A stretch of 64,000 nucleotides of DNA, taken from NCBI GenBank assembly GCA_032622095.1, contig CP136065.1:151409577-151473576 (forward strand), given 5' to 3'. This DNA is from Siphonodentalium dalli (lineage: Eukaryota; Mollusca; Scaphopoda; Gadilida; Siphonodentaliidae). Positions 1-13,000 of this stretch are shown piece after piece. The translations under genes and the position numbers were made by a program. Position 1 is the first letter of the stretch. Each line of letters begins with the position of its first letter. The notes under the pieces are model-generated. The model ran no database searches. It had not been told where the DNA came from and was given only the letters and a program-made list of their open reading frames with translations.

Positions 1-1123
1 ATTGAATCTTGAAATCCAAGATGGCTGCCAGCGGCCACGTTTTTTGGCCGAATTACCCCAAAATGACTCGTTCCCATCTACATGTCAATGTCAACATTCA
101 TGACAAATTTCATAAAGATCAGACCAAAGGTACGACCTGTAGCCCGGGCCAAAGGATTTAGTCATGCAAAGAGTAAAATCCAAGATGGCTGCTGGCGGCC
201 ATGTTTTTCGGCCGAACGACCCCAAAATCCCTCGTTCCCATCTACATGTCATTGTTAACATCCATGACAAATTTCATGATGTTCCGATCGAAGCTACGAC
301 CTGTAGCCCACGCCAAAGGATTTAGTCATGCAAAGAGTAAAATCCAAGATGGCTGCTGGCGGCCATGTTTATTGGCCGAACAACCCCAAAATGACTCGTT
401 CCCATCTACATGTCAATATTAACATCCATGACAAATTTCATGATGATCAGACGAACAGTACGACCTGTAGCCCGCGCCAATGGATTGAATTTTGAAATCT
501 AAGATGGCCGCCAGCGGCCATGTTTTTTGGCCGAATGACCCCACAATGATTCGTTCCCATCTACATGTCAATGTCAACATTCATGACAAATTTCATAAAG
601 ATTAGACCAAAGGTACAACCTGTAGCCCGCGCCAAAGGATTTAGTCATGCAAAGAGTAAAATCCAAGATGGCTGCTGGCGGCCATGTTTATTGGCCGAAC
701 AACTCCAAAATCACTCGTTCCCATCTACATGACAGTGTTAACATCCATGACAAATTTCATAAACTTCCGACCAAAACAACGACCTGTAGCCCGCGCCAAA
801 GGATTTAGTCATGCAAAGAGTAAAATCCAAGATGGCTGCTGGCAGCCATGTTTTTTGGCCGAACGACCCCAAAATCACTCGTTCCCATCTACATGTCATT
901 ATTAACATCAATGAAAAATTTAATGATGATCAGATGAACAGTACGACCTGTAGGCCGCACCAATGGATTGAATCTTGAAATCCAAGATGGCTGCCAGCGG
1001 CCATGTTTTTTGGCCGATTGACCCCAAAATGACTCGTTCCCATCTACATGTCAATGTCAACATTCATGACAAATTTCATGAAGATCAGACCAAAGGTACA
1101 ACCTGTAGCCCGCGCCAAAGGAA
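1..1123 (+). repeat. Tandem array of ~160-bp units in a three-unit higher-order pattern
   Basis: Seven units of about 158-165 bp, each carrying an AAGATGGC(T/C)G core followed by a GGCC-rich patch and TCGTTCCCATCTACATG. The unit types alternate: A (begins TTGAATCTTGAAATC) near 1, 484 and 965; B1 near 158 and 639; B2 near 322 and 804 (B units begin GATTTAGTCATGCAAAGAG). The order A-B1-B2 repeats with a spacing of 481-483 bp. B1 and B2 are told apart by their ends: TTCCGA(T/C)C for B1 and GATGATCAGA(C/T)GAACAG for B2. The array is cut by the left edge. Short ORFs in it are not genes. Confidence 0.9.
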
Positions 1124-1212
1124 ATTGTTGACGGACACACGGACACACAGACACACGGACGACGGACGCCAAACCATGGCAATAGCTCAAACTTACAAAA
1201 GTAAGTTGAGCT
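1124..1212 (+). repeat. GGAC/ACAC-rich tail closing the tandem array
   Basis: After the last A unit comes TTGTTGACGGACACACGG and further GGACACAC/GGACGACGGACGCC repeats, then CATGGCAATAGCTCA and TTGAGCTAAAAA. Similar tails (GGACGGACAGAC-type runs, often followed by GAGCTAAAA) close several unrelated tandem arrays in this window, at about 2866, 14710, 15740 and 48450. This suggests they are the 3' ends of one class of mobile repeat. Confidence 0.7.
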
Positions 1213-1214
1213 AA

Positions 1215-1890
1215 AAAGGTACATACATATATCAAACATATCAATAACAGTAAATTGAAATATTCATTATATATATATATATAATTCTAGTAAATCCCTA
1301 TATGATGTACGGATAGTACAATGTTTATCTCAGATCTGATGTACGGGTAGTACAATGTGATAATTGGTCATTCTTTGTAGTGGAATACATTAGTTTATAT
1401 CAAAACAACGTTCTCCTTAAATTTTCTTAACCTGGGAAGGTATAATAACCCATGCTAAATATGGGCATTATCGCCATAACAAAAATTAAAATAAAACCCT
1501 CGCTCCCTCATCGATTCTCCAAAAAAATTGCCTGAGAATCAAAATTTTTTGTTTTTGGCCATATATAATAATTATTCTTTCTGTTTATGGTTTTAGCGGA
1601 TGTGACTATTATAACATAATACGCACCACGAAGGCCATTAATAGACATTATATACAAGAAGCAACAGGTATGGCTAAGGTAAATCAACAGGTAAAAAATA
1701 ATTTATGCTGACCATGCTTTTGAGTCGCCGGCAATAGGTTTCAGGGGCAAAATTCCACGATAAATCATTTCTTATGCTGGTTTAAACAAGATTAATAAAA
1801 GGTCGCAGACCACATGTCCCCCGACTGGAGTGGTAAACTTCATGATTGGATTTGTTAGAAGGATACTATTTGCAACAATGTTATACAATA
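1215..1890. other. AT-rich sequence with no recognisable gene
   Basis: Contains a (TA)n run near 1268-1282 and a short direct duplication (GATGTACGG.TAGTACAATGT at about 1305 and 1339). No coding signal or known element was recognised. Confidence 0.5.
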
Positions 1891-1891
1891 T

Positions 1892-2865
1892 ATAGATGTT
1901 GCAAACCACCGCAAAATTTCTTGGACAAAACAACCCGATGAACAAACGCATGCAAACGCGAAAAAAATGATATTTTTGTATTAGCTATATAGATGTTGCA
2001 AATCACCAACATGTTAGGAACAATATCCCAGAGTTTCAAATCTCTACATTTAAAACTGTAGGAGGAGTTGATTACACCATGAAGGTACCCAATCTCATCC
2101 AAAAGGCAAAAATGTTCCAAATTTTCTAAGTCGAAAACACCCCAAAAATATGGAAAATATAATATTTTTTATTAGCTATATAGATGTTGCAAATCACCAA
2201 CATGTTAGGAACAATATCCCAGAGTTTCAAATCTCTACATTTAAAACTGTAGGAGGAGTTGATTACACCATGAAGGTACCCAATCTCATCCAAAAGGCAA
2301 AAATGTTCCAAATTTTCTAAGTCGAAAACCCCCCCAAAAATATGGAAAAAATGATATTTTTGATTAGCTATATAGATGTTGCAAATCACCAACATGTTAG
2401 GAACAATATCCCAGAGTTTCAAATCTCTACATTTAAAACTGTAGGAGGAGTTGATTACACCATGAAGGTACCCAATCTCATCCAAAAGGCAAAAATGTTC
2501 CAAATTTTCTAAGTCGAAAACCCCCCCAAAAATATGGAAAAAATGATATTTTTGATTAGCTATATAGATGTTGCAAATCACCAACATGTTAGGAACAATA
2601 TCCCAGAGTTTCAAATCTCTACATTTAAAACTGTAGTACGAGTTGATTACACCATGAAGGTACCCAATCTCATCCAAAAGGCAAAAATGTTTCAAATTTT
2701 CTAAGTCGAAAACCCCCCCAAAAATATGGAAAAAATTATATTTTTGATTAGCTATATAGATGTTGCAAATCACCAACATGTTAGTAACAATATCCCAGAG
2801 TTTCAAATCTCTACGTTTAAAACTGTAGGAGGAGTTGATTACACCATGAAGGTACCCATTCTCGG
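1892..2865 (+). repeat. Tandem array with ~192-bp unit
   Basis: The anchor TGTTGCAAATCACCAACATG recurs at about 1994, 2185, 2378, 2569 and 2761, giving spacings of 191-193 bp. A broken unit with TGTTGCAAACCACCGC lies at 1892. Each unit also carries CCCAGAGTTTCAAATCTCTAC, a GGAGGAGTTGATTACACCATG segment and AAGTCGAAAAC followed by a C run. Because the period is close to 3 x 64 bp, a 257-codon frame stays open on the minus strand (2899-2126). That ORF is a by-product of the repeat, not a supported gene. Confidence 0.9.
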
Positions 2866-2975
2866 ACGCACGGACGCACGGACGGACGGACGGACGCACG
2901 GACGGACGAGGGTCAATTCTATAGTCCTCCGACGGAAACGTCGGGGGACAAATATTGTCTGTGTGTGTGTGTGAT
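2866..2975 (+). repeat. (GGACGCAC)n tail and GT microsatellite
   Basis: Runs of CGGACGCACGGACGG (about 2863-2920) follow the 192-bp array directly. After CCTCCGACGGAAACGTCGGGGG comes a (GT)n run at about 2956-2973. This is the same tail architecture as at 1124-1212. Confidence 0.8.
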
Positions 2976-3654
2976 TGAGATGTTTATCACCAATATGGCA
3001 ACAAACAGGAAAAGTTATGTCTTGGAGAACATGCAAATTAATTTAGAATATTAGCTGATTGTTTTGAAAAAAAGAAACAATGTCAAGGGCATTCAGACAC
3101 CACATGGGTGATCACATTTGGGGGATCTTAAAGGGTGATTTACGTGAAAAAAGTGTATGTTTATCGAAGTTGGTATTATAGTTTATATCCTAAATACATT
3201 TTCACTAAATAACTACATCACCAATAAACAGAGCACAAGATCAAGTATAAATATTGATATATTTTTTTTTCTCTCTCTTATTTATATTATCAAGGGAAAG
3301 ACAATCCCACCAGTTCAACAAAGTGTGAATACTCGTAACTGAATCCATACTCACGACCCAAACACAACAGTTCTTTATTTATATAAACTTCCTTTTCTTA
3401 CCATAACCCATGGCAAGTGGCTTCTATTCATTCATACTAATTGAATCGCCACCCCATTAATTGTTTCTTGCCAGCCTTTCAGTCTCGTGTGTATTTTATT
3501 AACCAAGCGTTAGGTTTCCATAGCGAGGTTCACAAAGGGGGCTTCTAAGTCAATAGCACAGCGCACTCGATATGCCATCAACTTACAATTTATGCACAGT
3601 CTCCCCCAGGCCATGCCTATTCAGTCGTAGAAGTAAGACACACTAATAAGTAGT

Positions 3655-3752
3655 ACAAGTCTGCACGTACGTAAACCAGCTAAGGTATTAGGATAGCGAG
3701 ATACTGTTTTACAACAGAGACTATCCCGATACCATTTTTATAACAGGCTTTA
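3655..3752 (+). repeat. Left member of an inverted repeat pair (partner 6733-6830)
   Basis: This stretch (TACGTAAACCAGCTAAGGTATT through TTTATAACAGGCTTTA) matches the reverse complement of 6733-6830, with CGTAAACCAGCTAAG and TATAACAGGCTTTA identical in both. The pair brackets about 3 kb that includes the hAT-like element at 4760-6374. It could be a large element's long inverted ends or two opposite insertions of one repeat. Confidence 0.7.
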
Positions 3753-3759
3753 TGCCCAG

Positions 3760-4755
3760 ACCTGGTGGCGGGTATTGTCATCTATTTTATTTGATTTTAA
3801 CCAACAAATCAGTACTTACATGATGCAAAATATATCAGAAAGAGTGACATATTATGGTCATAATGATGTATAATAATCTAACTTTCATGTTAAATTACGC
3901 ATAGAATATTCCGTTTTATTTGGACTAATATCGATTTGTTTACATTTAAACTGGAAGCTGAAGTGTTCCGAAGTGTATCGGCAACGTTCGGCTTCTATGC
4001 AAACAATCGAGTACACCCAAAAGTCACCCGTAAACAATCGAATGCACCTTACATTTCTTACATGGGACATCTCATAATATATATGCAATTTTCAATTTAC
4101 AAATTACCAGGTATATGTGACAGAATTAATTCAATTTACGACCATGTTTACCTTACAAGTGCTGTGAGGTCAATTGAGTTCGCAAACATTCTTTCTAATA
4201 ATTATGTCATTTATGAACTTATTGTGAAGGCTAACAATGTATGTACTGAATTTCAGTGTCTTGTATTTAATCTACATGTGCAAATTGTACATATGTTCAT
4301 TAATATTCAATAAAACAACTAGTTTCAAGATTTACAACAGTGTAGAATAACTTTCCACATAATTGGGCGTCAAGGCCTTTGGGGTGATTCTTTTCATAGA
4401 CTTGAAAAAAGGTGTTGCAGTGGGGAACCTTTGTCATTTTGTTTCTGCCTTGCGCCATGTGTATGCATTTAAAAAACTTAAGTGCCAACACGCTGCTGGC
4501 ACTTGTTTGGGACGACATGTTGACACTATTTCCCGGATGTTGGCAAAATTGTTTTAGATCTTCCGGTAAATATACACTCCGGCTTCCGTTCGGTAAATTA
4601 CCGTAGGCCTATATCATCCGGTTGTTACAGTCCGTTCTTTTCAGACACCGTTGGAAGTTTTGGGACAGATGTATTCTTTGCGATTGCGTTCGCGTAAATA
4701 TTGTGTAGCATTATTTTGCCGGTATATTTGGGCATGTCGTTAGTTGACGTACATT
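3760..4755. other. Intronic sequence without recognised features
   Basis: This lies within the open intron 6 of eIF3b (minus strand). Several small ORFs occur but none shows a known domain, splice context or codon pattern. Nothing further is seen. Confidence 0.4.
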
Positions 4756-4759
4756 AATA

Positions 4760-6374
4760 CAGGCCTGGCATTATCAAAATCAGTGCGAGGCTGCCAAGGA
4801 GGCCCCGCAAAAGAATTTACGAGGCTGCTTTTGTTCGTTGGGGGCCTACATTTGTTTATAGAATCCAAATTAACCTAAAATTGGCTATTCCAAAACTGCT
4901 AACCGACAGTGACATAAATATTTTACTAAATTAGTAAAATTACTACTATTTTGTTTAGGCGAGAGATTAATGTTGATGCATTTCCTCGACATAGTTTGCA
5001 GTATGCCTTCGTGACATATGACCGACCTTTATCATCAACTGTTGTTTTAATTTCAAAGTTGTCTTTAAAAGTAAATTTGTCAAACGTAGAGACAAGAATT
5101 GTTTTGTCTTTCTTAACTCTTTCGTTGCCAAGCTAATTTTACACCTAAATTGCCGGAGAATTTATGAGAAAACTGATTTTATTGTGGAAAAGTATGATAC
5201 AATGAATAGTCTTCTTCTTATGAAATAATGTTTCAAATATCAAGGACATGTATGACTGTATGTATGTGATTAGCCAAAGAATTGTGGGTGAATATTTTGC
5301 CGAAGAATATTCACGACAATTAAGGGGCATAACTCCTTGTAACCCAAGGGAAATAACTCCAAATAAGGACTTTTTGCAATAATCCAATTGAAAAATGGCC
5401 CACAACCTGCTATATTCAATATTGGTTTTCTGAGACAGTATTCCAACGATGATGATCTGATAAATCTTTCTACTGTCTTTCTCATTTTAAAAACTTGTAA
5501 GAGTAAATTAGGGTCTAGTTCTGTTATAGCTGGAGCATATGTGACGAGCTACACAATGCAGCAGCCGATTTAGACTTTAGTTGCGACAGTTTACTACGAA
5601 AATAGCTAGGTTTTTTAATTGAGGAAAATGGCAATTTTGACTGTCAAAAAACAAAACAAAAATTGTGATATATAATTAAATCTCTAACTACAAGCTTATC
5701 ATCATTGTGCTATAAATACAATAACAGAAATGACACATATGCATGTGGTCTAAACTGTCACTGAGGCACGCTGGGGCCTATGGGAGTTTATAATCACGCC
5801 GTTTGTTTTAATGAATTACGTTTTTACCTTGAAAAATAGGTGATTCATTCAACAAAAACGGCAATTTTGACTATTAACAAAACTAATAAAACAATCTAAA
5901 GTGCACACAATCTTTATTGTAATGTCAGGTTGTCATACTTTCATGTTTAAATTAGTTAATGCATTGGCAAAATGCAGATCTTTCATATAAATAATTGTCT
6001 AAAAATATTTTTCTTAAATTGTCGGCCATTTGGGATTTTCCGACTGCGGATCTTACATTATGTTTACAAACTTATTTCATTATTTTAATTTTCAAACGTC
6101 TTAAAAAGGATTAAAATTCAGATATATACTGCAGAAACAATTAAAACAATAATTTTATGAAACTTGAAAAACTTTTTCATTATTGTCATTCAGTTGTGAT
6201 CAAAATAATTACGGTTACAATTATGATTTAGATGCACGTTCCGGACCCCGGATTGAGTCCTCTTGACCGGAACCCGCCGTGTGGTCGCGTGGTTGTTGAC
6301 GAGGCCGCCGAAGAGACCTCGTTGACTTTTTTATGGGGCCGGGCGGCCGCGGCCTCGTGATAATGAGAGGCCTG
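4760..6374. mobile_element. Non-autonomous hAT-like DNA transposon (candidate)
   Basis: The left end CAGGCCTGGCATTATCA (4760-4776) is the inverse of the right end TGATAATGAGAGGCCTG (6358-6374), matching at 15 of 17 positions. Both ends are flanked directly by ATTAATA (4753-4759 and 6375-6381), close to the 8-bp duplication typical of hAT elements. Subterminal GAGGC/GAGGCCGCC motifs cluster at both ends. The interior holds no transposase that I recognise. The CAG start and duplication length support hAT; the imperfect duplication leaves some doubt. Confidence 0.6.
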
Positions 6375-6732
6375 ATTAATAATGCGGTCATAAACTCATC
6401 GCCCTAATGCCGCCATGGAGCTTCATTTTACAGTGTGTCTGAAAACCAGATTGTTTTTGTTTACAATCTGTTGCTATATCGGTCACAACACGGAATTTTA
6501 TTGTCAGTGGGTCGATTTAATAACCAAATAAGGAGACAATTTTAGTATGCTTGTTTATGTGAGAGGTCTATATATAACAATATAAATAGTGTAGTATTAA
6601 TTCACGTGGAAATAGTAAATACATCGTATTTTATTTTTCGGGATTCGGAAAAAAAATAAAGTGAGTTTCATCGGGGGGTTTTGAGGTGGGGCGGGCGGGG
6701 GAGTGGAAACATGCCTATTTTTCGCTTTGGCC

Positions 6733-6830
6733 TAAAGCCTGTTATAAAATATCATCGGGACGGGCTCGGACATAAAACAGCATCTGGCTATCCCAATATC
6801 TTAGCTGGTTTACGTACTAGCAGACCTGGA
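6733..6830 (-). repeat. Right member of the inverted repeat pair with 3655-3752
   Basis: Reverse complement of the left member. It contains TAAAGCCTGTTATAAAA and CTTAGCTGGTTTACGTAC. It lies just downstream (in gene sense) of eIF3b exon 6. Confidence 0.7.
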
Positions 6831-6853
6831 CTAACTATTATATAAAGCTATAC

Positions 6854-7011
6854 CTTTCGCATGGAGAGAAATCTATAAGCTGAACACCATTGTGGCTGAA
6901 TCTCATGATCTGCTTGAATGTCGAAGCACCCCATAAAGCAATACCTTTGGCATGAAATGTAGCCAGGTATGTTCCCTGGGGGGACCATCGAACATAAGTT
7001 TCTGTCCATCT
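6854..7011 (-). CDS. eif3b: eIF3b coding exon 6 (beta-propeller start)
   Basis: Begins after TTTCAG with AGA TGG ACA and ends GAA AG before GTATAG (donor at 6853). It is 158 bp, phase 0 in and phase 2 out. It encodes [20 protein letters not shown] followed by KGIALWG and [15 protein letters not shown], typical of the first WD-like blades of eIF3b. The next exon is not in the window. Confidence 0.93.
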
Positions 7012-10000
7012 CTGAAATTGTAAAATTTTAAGAATAAAGCCATTGATAATAAAAAAACCTATTTCCCACCAATTATATATATGGAAAAGATTTGATGAGA
7101 GGGAGGCAATTTTAACAAATTAAAGCCTTTAACATTGTGATCTTGGCTTACCTCTCTTTCCTCAATGAGATTAGCCTCAGATGGAGAATTCGAGTATATT
7201 GCCGTTTTCAGACCACCATCCTTGATGACACTGTACTGGTCACAAGAGTCAGCCTCCTCAAGCCAGTCATGCAGATTTCCCTGCAATAAAACAAAGGATA
7301 TATTTCTTTGACATAAGGCCTGGTAAATAAAATAGTTCTTGTGGAATTTCTATTTCAAAGGGATGAGGGAGGCAGATATTTGTATATATTATTTATGTAA
7401 TATATATTATTTTTGAGAGAAGGCAGAAATTTAAATTTAAGATATTTATTGGAGTCACTCATTCAGCTGGTCGTCTCATTTAACAATGATTTCAAATACA
7501 CCAAATTGTGGACATAGATACAGTGCAGTATTAAGTCATGAAGACATCAAAGCTTCATCTGTAAAATTCTATCAAACCTTGGTATCAAAATGAGTAATGG
7601 TCACCAAACTGTATTCATCGGGGTTGTGGGGTAGTATGGGTTAGTATTTATATATTTACTAGCTGGGGTACCCGGCGTTGCTCGGGCAAATAATGAGTAA
7701 ATTATTGACAAGTGCCCCTTCAAGTCAATTGAATTAATTATTATTCAGTTACTTATTGCAATACACTCTCAGGATAAACTTACCTCTATCTTTTAAGAAC
7801 AAAAGCTCTTTATTGCTAATTGTTAGTATCTCTTTAACGCTCGTAGTTGATCATTAATTTTAATACTAAAAATCCCCGTCATACGAGGTCAAAGGCGCCT
7901 ATCCCTTGATACTCCCCTGGAAAGGTGACCCATACATATCATCGTTGATAAGTAACGCTCTTTATTGCTCGTATTTCACAAAATATTGTTTAAGTTCCCC
8001 TTTAGGGTTAACGGCACCTATCCAATGGTATCCCTCCCCCATGTCAATTTAACCCTGCCAATTTCCAGCGATCAGGATCCAATTTCAACCATTAAGTTGT
8101 CTGAGGTCAATGACACCTATCCTATGACACTCCTTGGGTCAATTTACACCCTGTGAATCAATTTTCAACAACCAGATTCCATCAAATTTGGGTATATAAT
8201 AAATTATTTAGTTAAATAAATTAATAGCGCCCTTTTAAGATATCTTCAGCAGATGGAAGGACAGACAGGTGGAATGAGGTCTCCACTATATATGCCCGAA
8301 TCTCCTTCAGAGGGTCGGGGCATAATAAGATTCCCCGGGTCGATTTAACCCTCTCTACAAATTTTCAGCTCCGAGGGTCCAGCCGTTTTGGTCACCTAAG
8401 GTGCCCGAACAAACGAACAAACAAAATAGAGATTTATTAGTATAGATTTATGGCAGCTCATAAATATCTCAAAGATGCAGGTTTATGGGCGACGAGGGAT
8501 TTCCTGAGAAACATACTAGTTTATTTATCTGGCGTAAGTTGTTACTACACCTGATCGAGCTATCTCTAACATTTGATATTCAAGCGAGTACTGTCAATCA
8601 TTCTGACAAGTTTGGCTACTACTGAAAAGCTGGAATTTGGAGTAATTAATTTAAAACTTTGATGTGCATAATAAAATATGTAATGTTCAGTGGATATCCA
8701 TTTGATCATTCTTGTCTACCCGCATTGCGAACAATATCTATAGTTAAATGAAAATCATACAAATAGTTTTTCTAAATGCAACCAGTGCCATAACTCGAAT
8801 TAGTATGTGATACCCATGATATTTGGATATGCTTTTCCGCATGCCTGGTTATCACTGTACAAAAAGACAGCTTGATCTGACAAGCCATGCTTTTGTTTTA
8901 TTATGCAGAAACCTTCATAGGGAGAGTTTTCATAATCAATGCCCACAGCTCTAGGAGGTATCGGTGGATGAACCTATGTAGATGTTCCCCCCACAGTGAT
9001 CTATCGCCATACCAAAGGAGTATAATCATAATTAGACAAGTAATGTATCAATTAAATGAAAAATGTTTGTAAATGAAAGTCTCGGCAACAATAGTTCTAC
9101 CCTGGATCTAAACCTATGGATCCTGAATGTTTATACTTGCAGGGCTGGCGGTCTAGAAAATCCAAGAGGGCTATTGATAGCCCTCCTAGATTTGTCTAGG
9201 AGGGCTATATATCCCTCCTCAACTTTTACAGTTATGGTTATTTTACCTGAGTTACTACTGCCCATAGTTTGTCTATTCTTGATGTTGTTAACTTCATCTA
9301 AATTCATTTTGTTATGTAGAAAAAAAAAATGTCCAGAGTTGTGAATCCCCCACATCGTGAATATTAAAATATGTTTTATTTGTTATGATAATTAATATGA
9401 ACCACAAACAAAATGTAAGTGTGTTTGTACTCCAACAATTTGTTTGTCGGCGTCCAACCCATGCAACGAAATTGGGTGAGTTTGTTAATGTTTAACCTCT
9501 TCGCTGCTAAATGACGTTAAGACGTTGTGTGCTGGGCTGTTGACGTTATTGCCATTTTCCAATGGGAAACTATAACGGGAATACCACAAGAACTATAAAA
9601 CTGACTCGGTTGAAAGGCTATTATCGTTCACAATCGTGGAACATTATACACTGTTAGAAACTTGGAGATACAGTTATTCCGATGCACCAATCTCTGAGTT
9701 CCAGTTATGTATAATGGCCTACTTCTAGTGTGCTGAAGTAGGTCCGTAGTATCTACGGACCATATAGCACACGGCATGCACTTTTACGTCCGTAATAGTT
9801 ACGGACGTCATAGCAGCGAAGAGGTTAAAGCAATTTCTATGTTGTGTAATGTTACATAAAATACACAATCAGGTAGCATATTAAATCAAGTATATACAAT
9901 TGGCAGCCACCATTTTAGTGATATTACAAATTTCTCTGATAGGAACTGGAAACGGAATGAAAGGTTGAACTCAATCAAAACGGTGACATTTGGTACTCAC

Positions 10001-13000
10001 AAACCACAATTAAATGTTGCTTTTATCCAGTGAAATATATTGTAAGCTCAATCTTATGAAGAGAAATAATCTATTTTATCCTTAAAATGTGTCAGAATTG
10101 ATAAAACAAAAATCTGATTTAGGGAACATTTCGTTCCGGAATTTAATAATTCCACCATTTGACATTACCATCTGTTGCATGCGCTCACTGTATAATTTAA
10201 TTATTTTTCTCATAAAACATGATACAATAACTAAATAAATTTCTTATTGTAGATGAGGCGGGTTCAGAGATGAAAGAGGGTATCTCTTAAAATCCCTGAA
10301 ACAGAGCGCATCGAGGCGAAAAAAATTTGGCCGGGGTCCAGGGGCCGCATAGGCCCCTGGAAGCTCTAGGGTTTTTGAAGCTCTGAGATTGATTCTCAGC
10401 CTCTCCTGGCAGCTTTTCTGGCATTATTATAGTGGCATTTTTTGGCTGGAAAGTTCAAAATTTTGGTCTATATCACAATATTTTAGGAGATCCTCCAATT
10501 CATCATATTATTAGATTAAGAACATACACAAATATTTGATAGAATGATAACCATACCTCAAAAAGTATTGATTGAGACCATTTGCATTTATACAGAGGTG
10601 CTGTTGTCCATACAGGTACTGCAGTAATTTCACATAGATAGAACACACATTGGAAAGTTCCTTTAGTCAGTTGAAGTTGCAAATTAAATAAAGTTTAATA
10701 ACTCATCTATACACTGTACATACAGGTATGGTAAACATAAGATGTTTACTTTTCCAATTTCTTTCTTTTTGGGATTGTGTAGTTTTTTAGTGAACTGCAT
10801 GGAGATTTCCTTTTGGAACCTGTCACTGTATGAACTGATTGTAGTTTAGTAGCAGAAATGTTTTCCTTGATTTGTCCATATTTCCTCACAGACATGATTG
10901 AGTTCTTTATCAGTTTTGCCTTCTGATGTGTGGTTTTTGTTTTTTTGGAAATTTTTGGCAGTTCAAGCAAAGCAGTTTCCTCCTTCTTTTCATTTCTTTT
11001 AGTTAACAACTGTTTCTTATACCGACCATACAAGGTTTGAAGATGGTAACAAACACTCTTGTCTATTTTGTCATGATGAATGTCATCACGATGGAACAAC
11101 TCCAGTGAAGATTTATTCTTCGATCGGAGTTCATAACGAACAGTTTGATAAGCCAAATAGGTTCTTGTGTGCAGTCTATTTGTCGTTTTGTTTATGATGT
11201 AGTTCATACTACTAAAGGACTGCTCAACATGTGGTGATGTAAATATACTTAGGCAGGCTTTTACAATCTTACTAACTGTGGGATATTTGTTATCCTTGAA
11301 TATTTTCGCCCACCACAAATCTAGTCTGACCGGTTTCCGTTGGCCATCCACAACTTCCAGAGCATCTGGTAACGTAGGATCTAACTGGATCTTTGATGAT
11401 TCCATGAAGAAGTTATTTCTATCACAATCCTTCAGAACACTTGGGAAAAATGTACACAATTTCTTGAGTGCATCATTTGTCACTCCATGACCAATTGCCT
11501 TTGGATCAATTGCCGACACATATCGCAAGAACCTGTTGTTCAGGGGGAACTTTTTCAGAATATATTCGAGGTTTCCACATAGGCATCTCGCACCTTCTCC
11601 ATGAAATTATTCCCAGAATCTTTGTCTGATTTTCGGAACTTTTTCAACAGCATCTCTGTATTTGCACCATAATACATTTTATGTAATGAATGGTGAGACT
11701 CATCATCATGATGATCATGTACATCTAAACTTTTGAGTTTTGAATCGCTTACATCTCGCACTATTTCATGCTTAATCAAGCATGACAGAAAGTGTCTATC
11801 CAAATCCACTTGTTCGTCATAAAGTCTGTGAACTAACGGATCCTTCTGTTCAAACGTCAGGATGAATGATTTGAAAAGTGGCAGAATTTCTAAATACAGG
11901 CTGAGATAAAGTTCAGTTTTTGTATCAGTGTGGTAAATCTTCTCAATAATTCTCACTTTCCTTTCTTTAGCAGCTACTGTCAACTTCTTATTGCGAGCTA
12001 GGTTTATTATCCTTTTAACTTCTTTGTTGCCACCTTCACTTAGTCCATCGAGTAGTTCAGAGTATATCATTATTTGGTAACATTGTGAATCGTCATTTGT
12101 CAACCACGCAGTGTAAAGAAGTTTTAAGGCTGGCAACATCATCAAAATTGGATATATCAAGAACTGAAAGCCACCGGTGTTCAATCCTATCTTTCGGTGA
12201 ACTGTAAGTAATGCCTAATAGTGAGCATAGTCTCTCCAAATAGTCACGTAAATCTGGGCACCATTTGAAGTCAATGTGGACATCATCAGTGAGTTTTTCG
12301 ATGTAGTCATCAAAATGGCTTGTGAAATGCTTAACAACATTATGAACATGATGGCAAACATCACAGTCTATGTCAAGCAGATGTGATGCCTCCTCGCGAA
12401 GGCGAGTTTCGAAGCCACTGGTTTTACCTCGCATATAATTAGTTGAATCGGATAAGTTTGAGATCAGATTATGCAGAGGAATGTCATCTTGATCGAATAA
12501 GTCCAGAACCATATTGATAAGAGTCTCAGCATTCACCACTTTCATCGAAACTGAAGCATAGTGCTTGACAACAACTTGCTCCTCCTCTTCACTAAAATAC
12601 GACACAAGGATGGAAAGTACCTTCTCATTTTTGTTGCTTAAGCACTCATCATTGTTCAGGGAGAATGTTGAATATTTCATGTCACGAACAAGCGCTTTAT
12701 GGTACGCTTCTGCCAATCCATCCTTGAGTTTATAACTTGCAGTTGTTCGCTACATGGATAACTCTCCAAGTACTGCACGGTCCCTAGCCATCTCCTTTGC
12801 ATATTTTATCAGATGTGGTGTAAGTGATAACGGAAGAGAATTCTCACACAAAAATGCCAATGTTCGGCCTTCTGCATACGATTTTCTATCAATAATGTTC
12901 ACAAAAGGTTTCACATCTGGCTTCCGAATGTTATTGGAACGCAGATTTCCATCATGCACATTAAGAGGTGCCCCATAGGGGAGAGTGCACCTTTCACGAT

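Noticed and set aside
201-1214. Near-identical 73-79-codon ORFs at the left edge
   Set aside because: Products of the higher-order tandem array, spaced exactly by its period.
2126-2899. 257-codon minus-strand ORF with 64-residue repeats as a gene
   Set aside because: It exists only because the 192-bp tandem unit is a multiple of three; there is no start context, splice signals or domain.
2126-2900. Regular direct repeats as a CRISPR array
   Set aside because: Units of 192 bp are repeated in full with no variable spacers; the DNA is eukaryotic.
1-6853. Remaining eIF3b exons in the left 6.8 kb
   Set aside because: I looked on the minus strand for the next propeller blades (following SPCER) and saw nothing resembling them; they are presumably beyond the edge.
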